From NCBI GenBank assembly GCA_009763385.1, contig CM019826.1, forward strand, positions 63,303,790-63,367,789: DNA of 64,000 bases, in the 5' to 3' direction. The translations under genes were made by a program, and so were the position numbers. Position 1 is the first letter of the stretch, and every line of letters starts with the position of its first letter. This document shows, piece by piece, positions 1-10,880 of the stretch. This DNA is from Coix lacryma-jobi var. lacryma-jobi. Lineage: Eukaryota; Streptophyta; Magnoliopsida; Poales; Poaceae. The notes under the pieces were generated by a model that did no database searches, had not been told where the DNA came from, and saw nothing but the letters and a program-made list of their open reading frames with translations.

Positions 1-761
1 CAACTAATTACAGAGCGAACCAGCTAAACCCTAGGGTTATTCTGGACCAACTCGATGGTAGGTGGATCCGACGGCCACGCCCGCACAACTCGTAGCGTTG
101 CCTCGACGCAACCTCCCGATTGCCGCCACGTGCCGCCACCGCTCTGCACCCCCGGTTTTGTGGCCCAAATCGGGAAACCAGCCTTTCCAGCCAACCCCCG
201 GTTTTGAGGCCCAAACCGGGAAACCAGCCCACCAGTATCTGAGTTTTGAGGCCCAAACTCAGCAATCCCGCAGCGCCCAGGTTTCGAGGCCCAAACCTGG
301 AAACCGCCTCAGCCCGAGTTTTGTGGCCAAACTCGGAAACCCTCAGCGCACAGGTTTTGAGGCCCAAACCTGGAAACCGTCCACCGATGGTTTTTCTCTG
401 GCTCTACCACCAAACCGAAGCTGTAGACGGGATGCACCGCCCGTGCACCCCGTCCACCGACACGTGTCCCCAAGTCCACGACTTAGGCAACACATGACCG
501 CAAGTCTTCGCTCGTCGCTGTCCCAGGCTGCCAGCAACCACAGCTGATCCTCGGGCCACCGGTCCCTCAGTCCAAGCCTCACGTCCGCCCTTCGCCACTC
601 TCGGTCCATCGGCACGGCACGTCTCTACTTGACCTTCACCTTGCCTCTGATCACTGTATCCGTGCTCGACACCTGCACAACACAAGCCAAAGAACATGCG
701 CATCATCCCAGTTGACAATCACTCATTACTCAGAGACTCGGCATACACCCATGTATCCGCA
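1..761 (-). repeat. Element A 3' LTR, partial
   Basis: Matches 18059-18820 almost base for base and ends at the same terminal sequence (minus-strand start TGCGGATACATG). It is immediately followed at 762 by a polypurine tract. Positions 150-373 hold six hairpin-like repeats with the loop TTTTGAGGCCC (see findings). The remainder of the LTR lies left of the window. Confidence 0.9.
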
Positions 762-772
762 ATCTCCCCCTT
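762..772 (-). other. Polypurine tract of element A
   Basis: Minus-strand AAGGGGGAGAT lies directly against the LTR start TGCGG. This is the plus-strand DNA priming site of LTR elements. The same tract occurs at 18870-18880, 53261-53271 and 60760-60770. Confidence 0.85.
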
Positions 773-1808
773 GATGAGTGCATTGTCAACTACCAACACA
801 AATCATAATGAGAACAGAAGAAGGAAGAAGGAGAAGAGAGAACTCGACCAAATGACCCAAAAGCATAGCAAAGCCGAAGAAGGTCAAGTGGAAAGAGCGA
901 AACAACTTGGTTCCCAAAGACATGGGCAACGGCTCAACGCAACCAAGCAAAGCAAAGCTAGCCCTCAAGAAGAGGTAGAACAGGCTCAACACCTCAAGAC
1001 ATGTATAGACAGGAAGTCAAACAAGTGCTAAACATGTATACAAGGTGAACTACCCCTAGCACAGTTCAATCATCATGCTGATACCAATTGAAAAATGAAG
1101 CATCCACTTGTGATTTCAAATTTTAATCGGAGTTGCAGCGGTGAAATTACACAAGTCCAGAAATCAGCATGTGACTGCGAGAGGTTGAATGCTTGTTATT
1201 GCCTAACTTTCCAACTGTGTGAAGCCTATGCATAAGCAATCAGAAGCTTAAAGCAACAGTTTCGGTCATCTGTGAGAAACTGTGTGAAGCCTATGCATAA
1301 AGCAACTTGTTAGTGCAATGAGAAACAGTCTCGAAACTGTGAGGTTCTAACAAGCAAACCCATCTCGATCTTTTCAATTCACTTAACTTGGTTCAGATCT
1401 TAAACAGAATATGACATACCAAGCAAGTGAATGACTCAACACTAGAGACATAGCAACCTAGCATACATAAATAGCATAAGTGACTTCACATTCTACACAT
1501 GCTAGTTGCATATCTTAATGGTGAACATTTTCAAGTTTTAAGTTCATTAATCAAATTTACCATTCAAAAATAGCTTAGCTCTCAGTATGCATCAGTGATC
1601 AGAAAGAGCATAAGCTATAGCATCAACATAAAGCATCGGAGCAAAGACTACACAGAGCATAGTTACATTCTTCAGACTATATTCATGAAGCTCAGAATGT
1701 AAAAGCGTAAGCTGAAATGCAAAGATCCAAGAAGAAACTAAAAGAAGTAAAACCAATTAAAAATCACAAAGTCAGTGTATCATACAAGAGTCAAAATGTT
1801 TCCCCCAT
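773..1808 (-). other. 3' untranslated region of element A
   Basis: AT-rich stretch between the RNase H stop and the polypurine tract. No supported ORF. It aligns by eye with 60771-62249 of element E but is several hundred bases shorter, so A has an internal deletion here, near 1015-1080. Confidence 0.7.
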
Positions 1809-2750
1809 CTAAAAGGGGAAACACACACCAAGCTCACCTCTCAACCGATTAAAAGTTGATTGGTCCAAAGGCTTGGTGAAAATATCAGCCAACTGATGAT
1901 GAGTATCGACATGGCAAAGGTCGATATCACCCTTCTCATAGTGGTCTCGCAGAAAATGAAAGCGCACATCAATGTGTTTGGTCTTCGAGTGCAGCACGGG
2001 GTTCTTAGCAACGCTAATCGCACTCGTGCTGTCACAAAGCAATGGAACACGAGAAAAGCTCAAACCAAAATCACGCAAAGTGGCCATCATCCAGAGTAAC
2101 TGGGAATAGCAGCTAGCCGCAGCAACATACTCAGCCTCCGTGGTAGACTGGGCGACACTAGACTGCTTGCGAGAGGACCACGAAACAAGAGAAGAACCAA
2201 TAAACTGGCAAGTCCCAGAAGTGGACTTGCGCTCGACACGGCAACCAGCAAAATCGGCATCGGAATAACCGCAAAGGGAGAGGGTGGAGGAAGCTGAATA
2301 CCAAAGCCCGAACTCAGGTGTGAAACGAAGGTACCTGAAAATGCGCTTCACCGCCTGACAGTGAGAAGTGCGCGGTGACGCCTGAAAGCGCGCGCACAGA
2401 CACACCGCGAACTGGATGTCCGGGCGTGTCGCCGTCAGGTAGAGCAGCGACCCGATCATGCTTCGGTACTCCTTCTGGTCCACAGCTTCTCCATCCTTGT
2501 CCGCATCCAGGGCCGTCGTGGTCGACATGGGTGTTGGAAGAGGCTTGGCCTCACCCATATCGAACCTCTTCAGCAAGTCTTTGGTGTACTTGCCCTGGTG
2601 CACAAACGTCCCTTCTCGGGATTGCTTAATATGTAATCTGAGAAAGAAAGTCAGCTCGCCCATCATGCTCATCTCGAACTCCCTACTCATAGTATCTGCA
2701 AACTTGGCAACCAAAGCGTGAGAAGAACCACCGAAAATGATATCATCCAC
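1809..2750 (-). pseudogene. RNase H and end of reverse transcriptase (element A)
   Basis: Frame of 313 codons. It starts at the RT active-site segment (VDDIIFGG, the second half of the copia YVDD box) and continues through the RT thumb (KSREGTFVHQGKYTKDLL) into copia RNase H with the typical blocks GYSDADFAGC, KSTSGTCQF, STTEAEYVAA, KTKHIDVRFHFLRD and ADIFTKPL. These domains copy element RNA into DNA and degrade the template inside virus-like particles. The upstream RT half is in another frame: comparison with element E at 63195-63230 shows A has lost two bases near 2765. That makes this a broken pol gene, although this fragment itself is open to its natural stop. Confidence 0.9.
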
Positions 2751-3234
2751 ATAAATCTGGACCGAGAGTGTCTTTGCCTTGCCTGAGCAGAAAGAGCGTT
2801 TTGTCTACACATCCCATTTTAAAACCCTTAGCTAGCAAGAAGGTTTTCAATCTATCATACCAGGCTCTAGGGGCTTGTTTCAAACCATATAAAGCTTTGT
2901 GGAGTTTAAAAACATTGTTTGGAAACTTGGGATTTTCGAAACCGGGGGGTTGTCTAACATACACCTCCTCTTCTATGTAGCCGTTTAAGAAGGCACTCTT
3001 GACATCCATTTGAAAAAGTTTGAAACCTTTGGATGCAGCAAAAGCCAAGAGTATCCTAATAGCCTCCAAGCGAGCTATAGGAGCGAAAGTCTCCTCATAG
3101 TCTATCCCCTCCTTCTGACTATATCCCTGGGCTACGAGTCTGGCCTTGTTTCTCACAACATGGTCATCTTCTCCCTGTTTGTTTTTGAAAACCCATTTTG
3201 TCCCAATAGGATGACACTCAGAAGGTGGAGACAC
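2751..3234 (-). pseudogene. Reverse transcriptase, N-terminal half (element A)
   Basis: Copia RT palm and fingers: GTKWVFKNK, RNKARLVAQGYSQKEGIDYEETFAP, FQMDVKSAFLNGYIEEEVYVRQPPGFE and LYGLKQAPRAWYDRL. The first catalytic aspartate is in QMDVKSAF. The frame shifts just before the second catalytic pair, through a two-base loss near 2765. A TGA near 3247 separates it from the upstream linker, where element E still reads an arginine codon. Nonfunctional as it stands. Confidence 0.9.
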
Positions 3235-3246
3235 TAGAACCCAAAC

Positions 3247-3905
3247 TCAATTTCTCTCAAAGTTCTCTAACTCCTCATGCATGGCATTGACCCAATCCGG
3301 ATCCGTCAAAGCGTGTCCAACATCTCGGGGCTCAAAATCAGCAACAAAAGCAGAATGAGCAATGTGAGAGATTTGAGACCTGGACCGAGTGACCCATTCG
3401 TCAATGTTGCCGATCATCTGCTGAGGGGGGTGTTGGCGCTGGATGTGTCGTGGCGCCTCCCGTGCAGAGGTGATCTCCCCCTCAACAGCAGCTGGTGCCT
3501 CCCCGGGTACGAAAGGTACCGCTCGGGGTGGCGGATCCCACGGCCCCCAGGAAGAAGACGTGTCGGGGCCGTGAGTCATCGTAGAAGCTGCTCCTTGCGG
3601 CACAGCAGGTGGAGGAGGAGGTGCTGGGCATCCATGCCTTCAGCACCTTCTTCTTCATCATCGAAAAGAGGCTCGCCAACCTCATGATCACCTGCACGCT
3701 CAAAACGAGAAGAGGGAAAAACCAAGGTCTCGTCGAAGGTGACATCGGATGTCTCCATGACTCGGTTAGTGTCAAGGTTAAGTACACGATAAGCACGAGT
3801 ATGAGTGCCATAACCCAAAAACACACCGTCAGAAGAACGAGACACAAATTTGTCCAGGTTGCCCTTTTTGAGTATAAAACAATGGCAACCAAAACTCTAA
3901 AATAA
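3247..3905 (-). pseudogene. Integrase C-terminal region and linker to RT (element A)
   Basis: Two frames carry this piece. 3576-3845 has GVFLGYGTHTRAYRVLNLD, the conserved copia block after the integrase core that ends in the ETSDVTFDE motif. 3247-3603 has the linker ending SAFVADFEPRDVGHALTDPDWVNAMHEELENF, the segment that precedes RT. At least two frameshifts, near 3600 and 3900, separate them from each other and from the core. Element E shows the same linker at 63676-64000. Confidence 0.8.
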
Positions 3906-4675
3906 CTCACCTTGGGGAGTTTTCCAAAATGCAACTCATAAGAGGTCTTTTTCAAGAAAGCTCGAAGAAAGATGCGATTGGAAATATAGCATGCAGTGCT
4001 CATCGCTTCGGCCCAATATCACCTAGGAGTCCTATGCTCATCGAGCATCGTCCTGGCCATGTCTACAAGGGTCCGATTCTTCCTCTCTACAACACCATTT
4101 TGTGGTGGTGTGTAGGGATAAGAAAACTGATGCTCCAAGCCCAAAGAGTTACAAAACTTCTCAAAATCCGAATTCTTGAATTCGGAACCATTATCACTCC
4201 TAATAGCTCGCATCGAGTTCAAAGGAAACTCGTTCTAAAGACGCAAAATCAGATTGCGAGCAAAGGAGAAAGTCTCGATTTTCTCAGCTAAAAAGAAAAC
4301 CCACGAATATCTCGAAAAATCATCGACAACAACAAGCACCCCAACCGAGCTCACCCGTGCCGGACCAACAATGTCCATGTGTAAAAGCTCTCCAGGGCGC
4401 TTAGTCATGACCTGTGTCACTGGATGGTGGGGAGCGGCAACCATCTTCCCATGTCTACAAGAGTGGCAAACAAGATCCTTCTCCATGGATAACTTGGGCA
4501 ATCCTCGGATTAGGCCAAGTGAACTAAGTCTCGCAAGCAAGTCGAAGCTCAAATGTCCTAGTCTCCTATGCCACTTCCAAAGATCAGAAGAGGAAGATCC
4601 AGCCACAAGACAACGAGAAATGCCAAAAGACTCCGAGAAATCCGCACGAAAGACTTTCCCAAAGGGTGAAATCAC
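3906..4675 (-). pseudogene. Integrase zinc finger and catalytic core (element A)
   Basis: 4235-4675 carries the GAG-pre-integrase HHCC finger (WHRRLGHLSFDLL followed by a CxxC pair) and the start of the core (LLHMDIVGPARVSSVG, first catalytic Asp; VVDDFSRYSWVFFL). 4019-4222 carries the second Asp (AIRSDNGSEFKN) and catalytic Glu (PQNGVVERKNRTL). 3906-4003 carries YISNRIFLRAFLKKTSYEL. All three are in one frame, split by nonsense codons at 4235-4237 (TAG in place of a Gln codon) and about 4019-4021 (TGA in place of an Arg codon). Integrase would insert the cDNA into host DNA. Confidence 0.9.
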
Positions 4676-4984
4676 GCAAACAAGATTGCCCTAAGGGTCC
4701 AAAATACGACTGAGATTCGGCTTAAAACGAATCTCATAGTCGTCATCAAAGAGTTGCGAAACAGAAAGAAGGTTAAAATGCAACTTAGAAACAAGAGCAA
4801 CATCGCGCAACACAAAATGCTCATTAACTCGCACAGACCCACGAGACAACACCTTACCTTTGCTGTTGTCGCCGAAGGTAATATACTCCTTTCCGGCGAC
4901 TGGAGAACCACTTGGCGTTTCCGGTCATGTGCCTCGAACACCCGGATTCCACCAACCAAACGTTCTCCAATCGTTTTACCTACA
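4676..4984 (-). pseudogene. Aspartic protease remnant (element A)
   Basis: This lies between the gag zinc knuckle and the integrase, where copia elements keep protease. The minus strand reads a copia-type segment downstream of the protease site: an EYITFGDN-like block, then VNEHFVLRDVALVSKLHFNLLSVSQL-like codons. These are shifted relative to the preceding gag frame. The open frames printed by simple translation here are mostly the wrong frame. Call made from position and short motifs. Confidence 0.6.
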
Positions 4985-6068
4985 TCAATAAAAAGACATA
5001 GGGTGAGCATACGGGCCAACACTGGGGTTAGTGAAGTAAGGAGAATACCAATGTTGGGCCGGCTGCTCAAAAGAACGGTTAGCAGAAAAACCATTCCTAG
5101 CACACCTACGGAGGAAGCGATCACCACGTTTAGAAAGACGTGGTCCGCTAAGGGAGGAGCGTCCATCGCGATACTCAAAACACGGTGGGGGAAAACGCTC
5201 AACTACAAAGCCACCGCCACGGGGTCCATAGCCTACAACAGCAGGCTCCCGCCGGGCACGCTCTCTACGAGGCCTACGCCTAGGAACTTGAGGCACTGCA
5301 CCTCTAGGCCTAGCATCTCTCCTCGGAGCTCTCCTCTGCCTAGGCCTGGGAACTTGAGGTTCTGAACCTCTGGGCCTAGCAGCACCTCTCTGAACATTTA
5401 GCGCATGTACATCGTGGAGTGGATGGTACATGTCCGCATTGTTCATCTCCCTTGCATGGCGCGCCTCTCTCTTGCGCCGAAAACAGAACTCACTCAAGTG
5501 TCCATCTCTCCCACAGTACTCACAATGGTACCTCACCGCTCTCAAAGGGGGTTGTTGGTACACACGGTTGTGGGTGTGGATGACTTTGCCCTTCTATGGC
5601 AACAACTCCTCGTGAATAGGTGGCATCGTATCAAGCTTGTTTTTCAGGTGGTTGGGTTTGGGATGCCACACATGGTTCTTGGGTGGAGCTCTAGGAGGTT
5701 CAACAAAGACCCCATCCTTGGTGTTAGGTTTGAGAGGCTCTTTAGGTGGTATCTTGGTAAGCATGGGAGTAGTGGTGGAGTTGGGCTTCTCACATGGGTG
5801 AAGACCACTAGACTCTCCAATCTTCCCGAAAGATGAAACATCCACACCCAGAGCAAAACCTACACCGGGACCTCCAGCAGCTCGCTTAAATTGGGAGATC
5901 ATCATCCCAAGCTGCGGCTCACCACAAGACACCCATGACAAGATGGTCCGAAGGTATGTGTTTTCCTCCTCGGTTTGCATCTTGTCATGCTTCACATTCG
6001 CAATCTCCATCTCCAAACCCTCGCACAAAGCACACCTAGTCACACAAGTGCTACCCGAGCTGGCCTTC
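4985..6068 (-). pseudogene. Gag C-terminal region with CCHC zinc knuckle (element A)
   Basis: 5594-6043 encodes a Gag middle segment (CALCEGLEMEIANVKHDKMQ, then QLGMMISQFKRA). 4985-5563 encodes a zinc knuckle, CEYCGRDGHLSEFC, followed by a basic Arg/Pro-rich stretch. Gag packages the element RNA; the knuckle binds nucleic acid. Gag is broken at 6068 by element B and resumes at 15115 on the far side. The two parts join in sense once B and one target duplication are removed. Confidence 0.85.
6064..6068. repeat. Target site duplication of element B, left copy
   Basis: CCTTC directly precedes the LTR start TGTTAAC. The same five bases follow the right LTR at 15110-15114. Confidence 0.95.
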
Positions 6069-7626
6069 TGTTAACACCAGATTTTCGCACACACAAGGGT
6101 ATGACAGGTGGGCCCAACTAGCAGAAGGAAGAGATTCGGCAAGCAATCGGCGACTGTTTGGTCCTCAGAGTTTCGGTAACTGTCTACGCAGTCGGCTATT
6201 TCACAAGGCAGTAGGCTCCATTCGGGAAACGCGTGTTGCGAGTAAAGCCGGCTTGTGTGGGAAGATACGTGAAGATGGAAGATGCCGAAAGGTTTAGGAA
6301 TATGATTTATTTTCCTTGTTTTATTGTAAGTCGTAATCATCTAGGACTTATGCTTCATCCAGGGTATAAATACAAACCCTCGACCATTGTAAAACTGTTC
6401 ACAACCACATCAATACAAACCGGCCCCGTGCCATCTTCGAGTCCTTAAGTCGTGTCGTCGAGTTCTTCGAGAGGAAACATCGATCGGTCGACCTCCGTAA
6501 GTACCGTCAATCTTGTTATCATGTCTAGTATCATGCGGTGGATTTAGATATGATGCAAGTAGTCTCGTATGTTAAGCTTAGTATCGTGCCGCGGATTTAA
6601 GCTTATGACGGGAAGTTTTTGCTTATGCCGTGTATCGTGCGGCGGATTAAGACATGAGTAAAAATAGTTATCGGCTCTATTAGATTTGACAGATCTAGTA
6701 GATTCATTAAGTTATCATGTGTTATGTGTTTTTATTTATTTAATTCCTGTAACACTCTTTTGCCCAATCTAGATTGATCTCTATTCGGCCTTGTTTCACA
6801 AGTTTGCTTGTGCTTTGCTAATCATAAGATCATGATGGCCGGATCAGCTTTCAATCTAGGTTGTTACATGTTGCGGGTTCATACATGTTAATCATGTTTA
6901 TGCTTTGATAGAACTGGGTGTCGTGCGGCAGATGCAGGTTTTAGATTAGTTTGATCATGTTTTGCTTGTATGTTCCTTCCCCATGGACCCCAACTCGGCT
7001 AGTTTGCCGATTTTGGTTATGCTTACATGAGTAACGAGCTTTTGTAGATCTATTCAAATATATGCATGCTTTTAGCTTGTTATAATTAGATTGTATCATG
7101 CGGTGGATTGATCTAATTATAAGAAGTGGTATAGAGTTATAGCAAGTGGTATCATGCGGTGGATTAGCTTTGCTTAAGTCTATGCTTGACGGGTTTTTGA
7201 AGACTAAACGTGCGGCAGATTAGTTGGATTGGCCTATGCATGTATTATTTGGATAGATCTATTCTCGCAAGTTACCTGTTTATAATATTTCTGATTTGTT
7301 TAAGCATGTCTTTCTTTTGCATTTGGCAGGTAATATGCTTCACATGCTCTGTTCTCGTATTTGCCGAATAGCTTCGTAAACATGCTCTGACAGACAGCTT
7401 CTGTAGCTGTGTGCCGTCGAGATTGGCTTTCGAAGCCGTACATATGGAACTGTCTGGTTTTACCCAGCATGTTCCAGAGGTATTCTCACGTTTTATCCCT
7501 TGTTGGTTTTCAGGTCAAACCGACTGGCACGTCTCCGGATTCAGCACATTCTGGACACCCGATTGAAGCTAGCCTCGTTCGGCTTGCTGTGTGCCTTGAT
7601 GCGAGGCGTCACATTTTGCGTCAACA
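6069..7626 (+). repeat. Element B 5' LTR
   Basis: Begins TGTTAACACCAG and ends GCGTCAACA. It is exactly as long (1558 bp) as the right LTR, differing by a few percent by eye. It carries a TATA box at 6365-6372, a splice-donor-like GTAAGT at 6497 and seven copies of a GTATCRTGCGGYGGATT motif between 6528 and 7222. I do not recognise a standard initiator-Met primer site directly downstream; 7627-7660 reads TACTTTTTGACACGCCCGG and on. Confidence 0.93.
6365..6372 (+). promoter_or_regulatory. TATA box of element B LTR
   Basis: TATAAATA in GGGTATAAATACAAACC, repeated in the right LTR near 13848. It would start transcription about 30 bases downstream, near 6395-6400. Confidence 0.7.
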
Positions 7627-7664
7627 TACTTTTTGACACGCCCGGTGGGACCCTTCATTTCAAG

Positions 7665-10600
7665 ATGCCTGAGATTAACGAAGCTCAACTCTTCGAGGTG
7701 ACCATGGACGATTTGCCGCTACAATCAAAAGATCTGGTGCAGCGAGCTTGTGATGAATTCCAGCGCAAGTGCTTGGAGACCTTCTCCAAGAATAAAAGCG
7801 GCAAAGTCTATCAGAAGCAGACGTTCCCGAAGGTTGTTCCTCATCACCAACTTGAGCTGCCTGACGGTAGCGAAGAAGCGGCTCTCCAGAAGATGGCGGA
7901 AATGATGCATAGGATCGTATGAAGAGCAGTGACCAGTCATGAGTCGGCTTTCCTAAACACCTTTCGTGCTGTCATGGTCGATACTTTCGGTCCAAACGCA
8001 GATAAGTATTTTGAAGAAGCTGCTGGTCCAATACGGGGGCCACTGCTGTTCCAAGTACCTCAACGCCGGAGAGTTGCCGAAAACAGTGGAGCTGGCCCAA
8101 GCACGGGTGGAATGGTGTCTCAGGAAACACAACAACTTTCCTAGACCTATGGCCAGCTCACGTTCGGCACAACAGGGAACGTCCCACCATCTGCTTCTAG
8201 AGTGTCTCCTGTGGCAAACAGGATACAGAAAGATATGTTTGGAGACGGATATCGGGAATTTATGGACTATAACTCAATTAATGTTCTTCCGAATCCAAGT
8301 TACGGGAGTTCAGCAGGATTACATGCTGGGGGGCAAGCACAAACAGCTCCTGATTCAAACGTTGACCTCATCATGCATAAAATGGCTGATATGATGCAGA
8401 ATCAGTTCGGCCTAAAGCCAAAGAATCAAACATACATATATAAGTCTCCTTACCCAGAGTGGTACAATCGGGTGGCTCTTCCTCCGAGAGTCAAGCCTCC
8501 TACTGACCTTACCAAGTTCTCGGACCAAGATGACACCAGTACAAGAGAGCATATCAGCCGTTACCTGATGCAGCTTGGTGAAGCATCGGTAGATGAAGCT
8601 TGGAGGATTCGATACTTCCCGTTGTCGTTGACAGAACCAACCTTTTCTTGGTTCGCCTCTCTGCCGGCAAATTCTATCAATAAATGGGCAGAGCTGGAGC
8701 AGAAGTTCCACTCATATTTCTTTACGGGAACTAGTGAAAAGAAGTTGGTCGATCTCATGAGCTTAAGGATGAAACTTGGCGAAACGCCACAAGAGTATCT
8801 GCGCTGATTCAGGGAAACCAAAAATCTTTGCTATTCTTTGAACTTGCCGGATGACCAATTGCCAGGAATAGCTATAACTAGCATGTTGCCGAGTATCAAG
8901 GAAAAGCTGTTCGGCATGGAGTTTGAGGATCTCGGGCAGTTATCACAAAGATTGGCGGCAATGAGCAATCAAGCTCAGGGATTCAAGAGGAACAATCAGT
9001 TCCAGAAAGGTGACATAGCTGCCGAGATGTATCAGGCTTTCCTTGAGGAAGCAGATGAATATGATGATAAAGATGAGGTGGCTGCAGCTGAGATAACCTG
9101 GTCTAAAGAACCGACTCAAGTCAATCAACGGTGCCTGAGGCAACACAAAGGTACTTATGACTTTGATGTGTCCAAGTCGGACAAATTATTTGAGTTCTTG
9201 TTGAAGGAGGGACGCATCAAGTTGCCGGAAGGTCATCCTATGTTGCTTCCTGAGGGCGTCAAAGACAAGAAGTATTGTGGTTTCCACAACACTAAGTCTC
9301 ATTCCATAAATGATTACCGAGTGTTCAGAGATCGGATCCAGAAGGCTATTCAAGGTGGACATCTGAGGTTTGATGGAAAGATGAAGATTGATGGTAGCCC
9401 TTTTCAGCAGAATACTGTGTCTTTCTCTGTTAACATGATCAATGTAGCCGATCCTAGGGGTAAGGGTAAGATGAAAGTTTTAACCTCTAATAGAGCGAGG
9501 GAAGCTGGCACTATTGATCCCGATCGGCAGATTACGAAAGGAGAACTTCAGTGGAGAGTTCGGTTCCAAGATAGCCGAATTGAGATGGGTAATACCTCCA
9601 GGCCCAGGATCACGACGCGCATTTTGTTGAATAAGTGGCGTCGGGAACAGGAACGGTACCAGAAGCGGAGGCTTTATGAAGAACGGGAGTTCCTGGAGGA
9701 GCAGCGAAGGTACGAAGAAGAGATGTACCAAAAAGAACGAGAAGATATGGGGGAGCAGGAACAATCTCATTGGGAATGCTCGTTCTTCCAGTATTGTTGG
9801 AACGAAGGCTTGAAGCTGCCTGTTAAGAACAACTGTCCTGAATGCAGTAATCAATACTCCGAGTACAGGCAATCTCGAGTCAACCGCCGTTCTGTCCATG
9901 AAAGGCTTGGGGCACGAATCCCTGAGGACGATCGGCGCTTAAAAATAAATAATTCCGAGAATCGGCAGGGAAGATTTGCCGATCAAAGTTGGGCTCATAC
10001 TGAAGAAGAAGAATACCGTGAATATATTTGGCAAAAAGGACAGTGGTGTCCACCAGGCTTAAGGAGAAGCCAGAAGAGGAGAGTGCAGCGCTTAAGGAAC
10101 AAAGAATTGGCACAAGTGGGCACTAGAGTAAAACAAGTCTGGCGTCCTAAAGAAGGGCCGAGTGAGGGTAATCGTTCGGCTGAAATGTGCATGGCATTCT
10201 TTTTTCCATCAGAGTTCATAGCCCCTGAGAACCAAGATATCCAGGAGGAGGCATATTCGGACTTCGATGAAACTGAGTTTCAAGACTTGTTGGCTCATCT
10301 CATTTTGGCTCAGAGGGCGGTATTTGATAAACCAAACAGGCATCGACACTTGAAGCCACTTTATATGAGAGAGTATGTCAATGGCAAGTCACTGACCAAG
10401 ATGTTCATTGATGGAGGAGCTGCTATAAACATCATGTCGTATACCACCTTCAGAAAGCTCAGCATGACAAGTGAAGATATATTGAAAACTGACATGGTGT
10501 TGAGGGACTTTGCAGGCAATTCCTCTGATGCACGAGGAGCAGTCCATGTCGAGTTAATGATTGGGTCTAAAACCTTGATCACCACCTTCTTCGTCATTGA

Positions 10601-10880
10601 TGGCAAGGGGGCATACAGTTTGCTATTAGGAAGAGATTGGATACATGCAAACTGTTGTGTGCCATCGACTATGCACCAGTTCCTCATCCAATGGATTGGA
10701 GATGATATTGAGATCGTCCATGCTGATGATTCTGTAAGTATTGCTAATACAGAGCCCATCTACTGGGAGTATGAAGGTGTCGAGTGTTTCTCTGGAAGAG
10801 CTTGGGAGACAGGTCCTGTGAATGTCTTCGACGAGGACCAACAGCCGATTCAGACGATCGGCTCTCAGAGTAATTTTTAG
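7665..10880 (+). pseudogene. Gag-protease of element B, three in-frame stops
   Basis: One uninterrupted reading frame of 1072 codons from the ATG at 7665, broken only by stops at 7920-7922 (TGA), 8142-8144 (TAG) and 8805-8807 (TGA). The protein sense continues unshifted through each one. The Retrotrans_gag-type domain spans about 8450-8960 (ISRYLMQLGEASVDEAWRIR, then SWFASLPANSINKWAELEQK). A CxFH...H cluster is at about 9272 and a Cys-rich segment (FQYCWNEGLKLP, CPECSNQY) at about 9790. A Glu/Arg-rich coiled stretch lies at 9640-9760. A retropepsin-like domain is near 10400 with the unusual active-site triplet DGG (MFIDGGAAINIM) and the later block LLLGRDWIHANC. No pol follows. All three stops can arise from CGA or CAG by a single C-to-T change. 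Confidence 0.85.

Noticed and set aside
150..373. CRISPR-like array
   Set aside because: Units are adjacent hairpins with varying stems in a plant LTR, without spacers or cas genes.
62..718. Several 80-160-codon frames in the copia LTR
   Set aside because: They translate the hairpin repeat array; the same frames appear and vanish among LTR copies.
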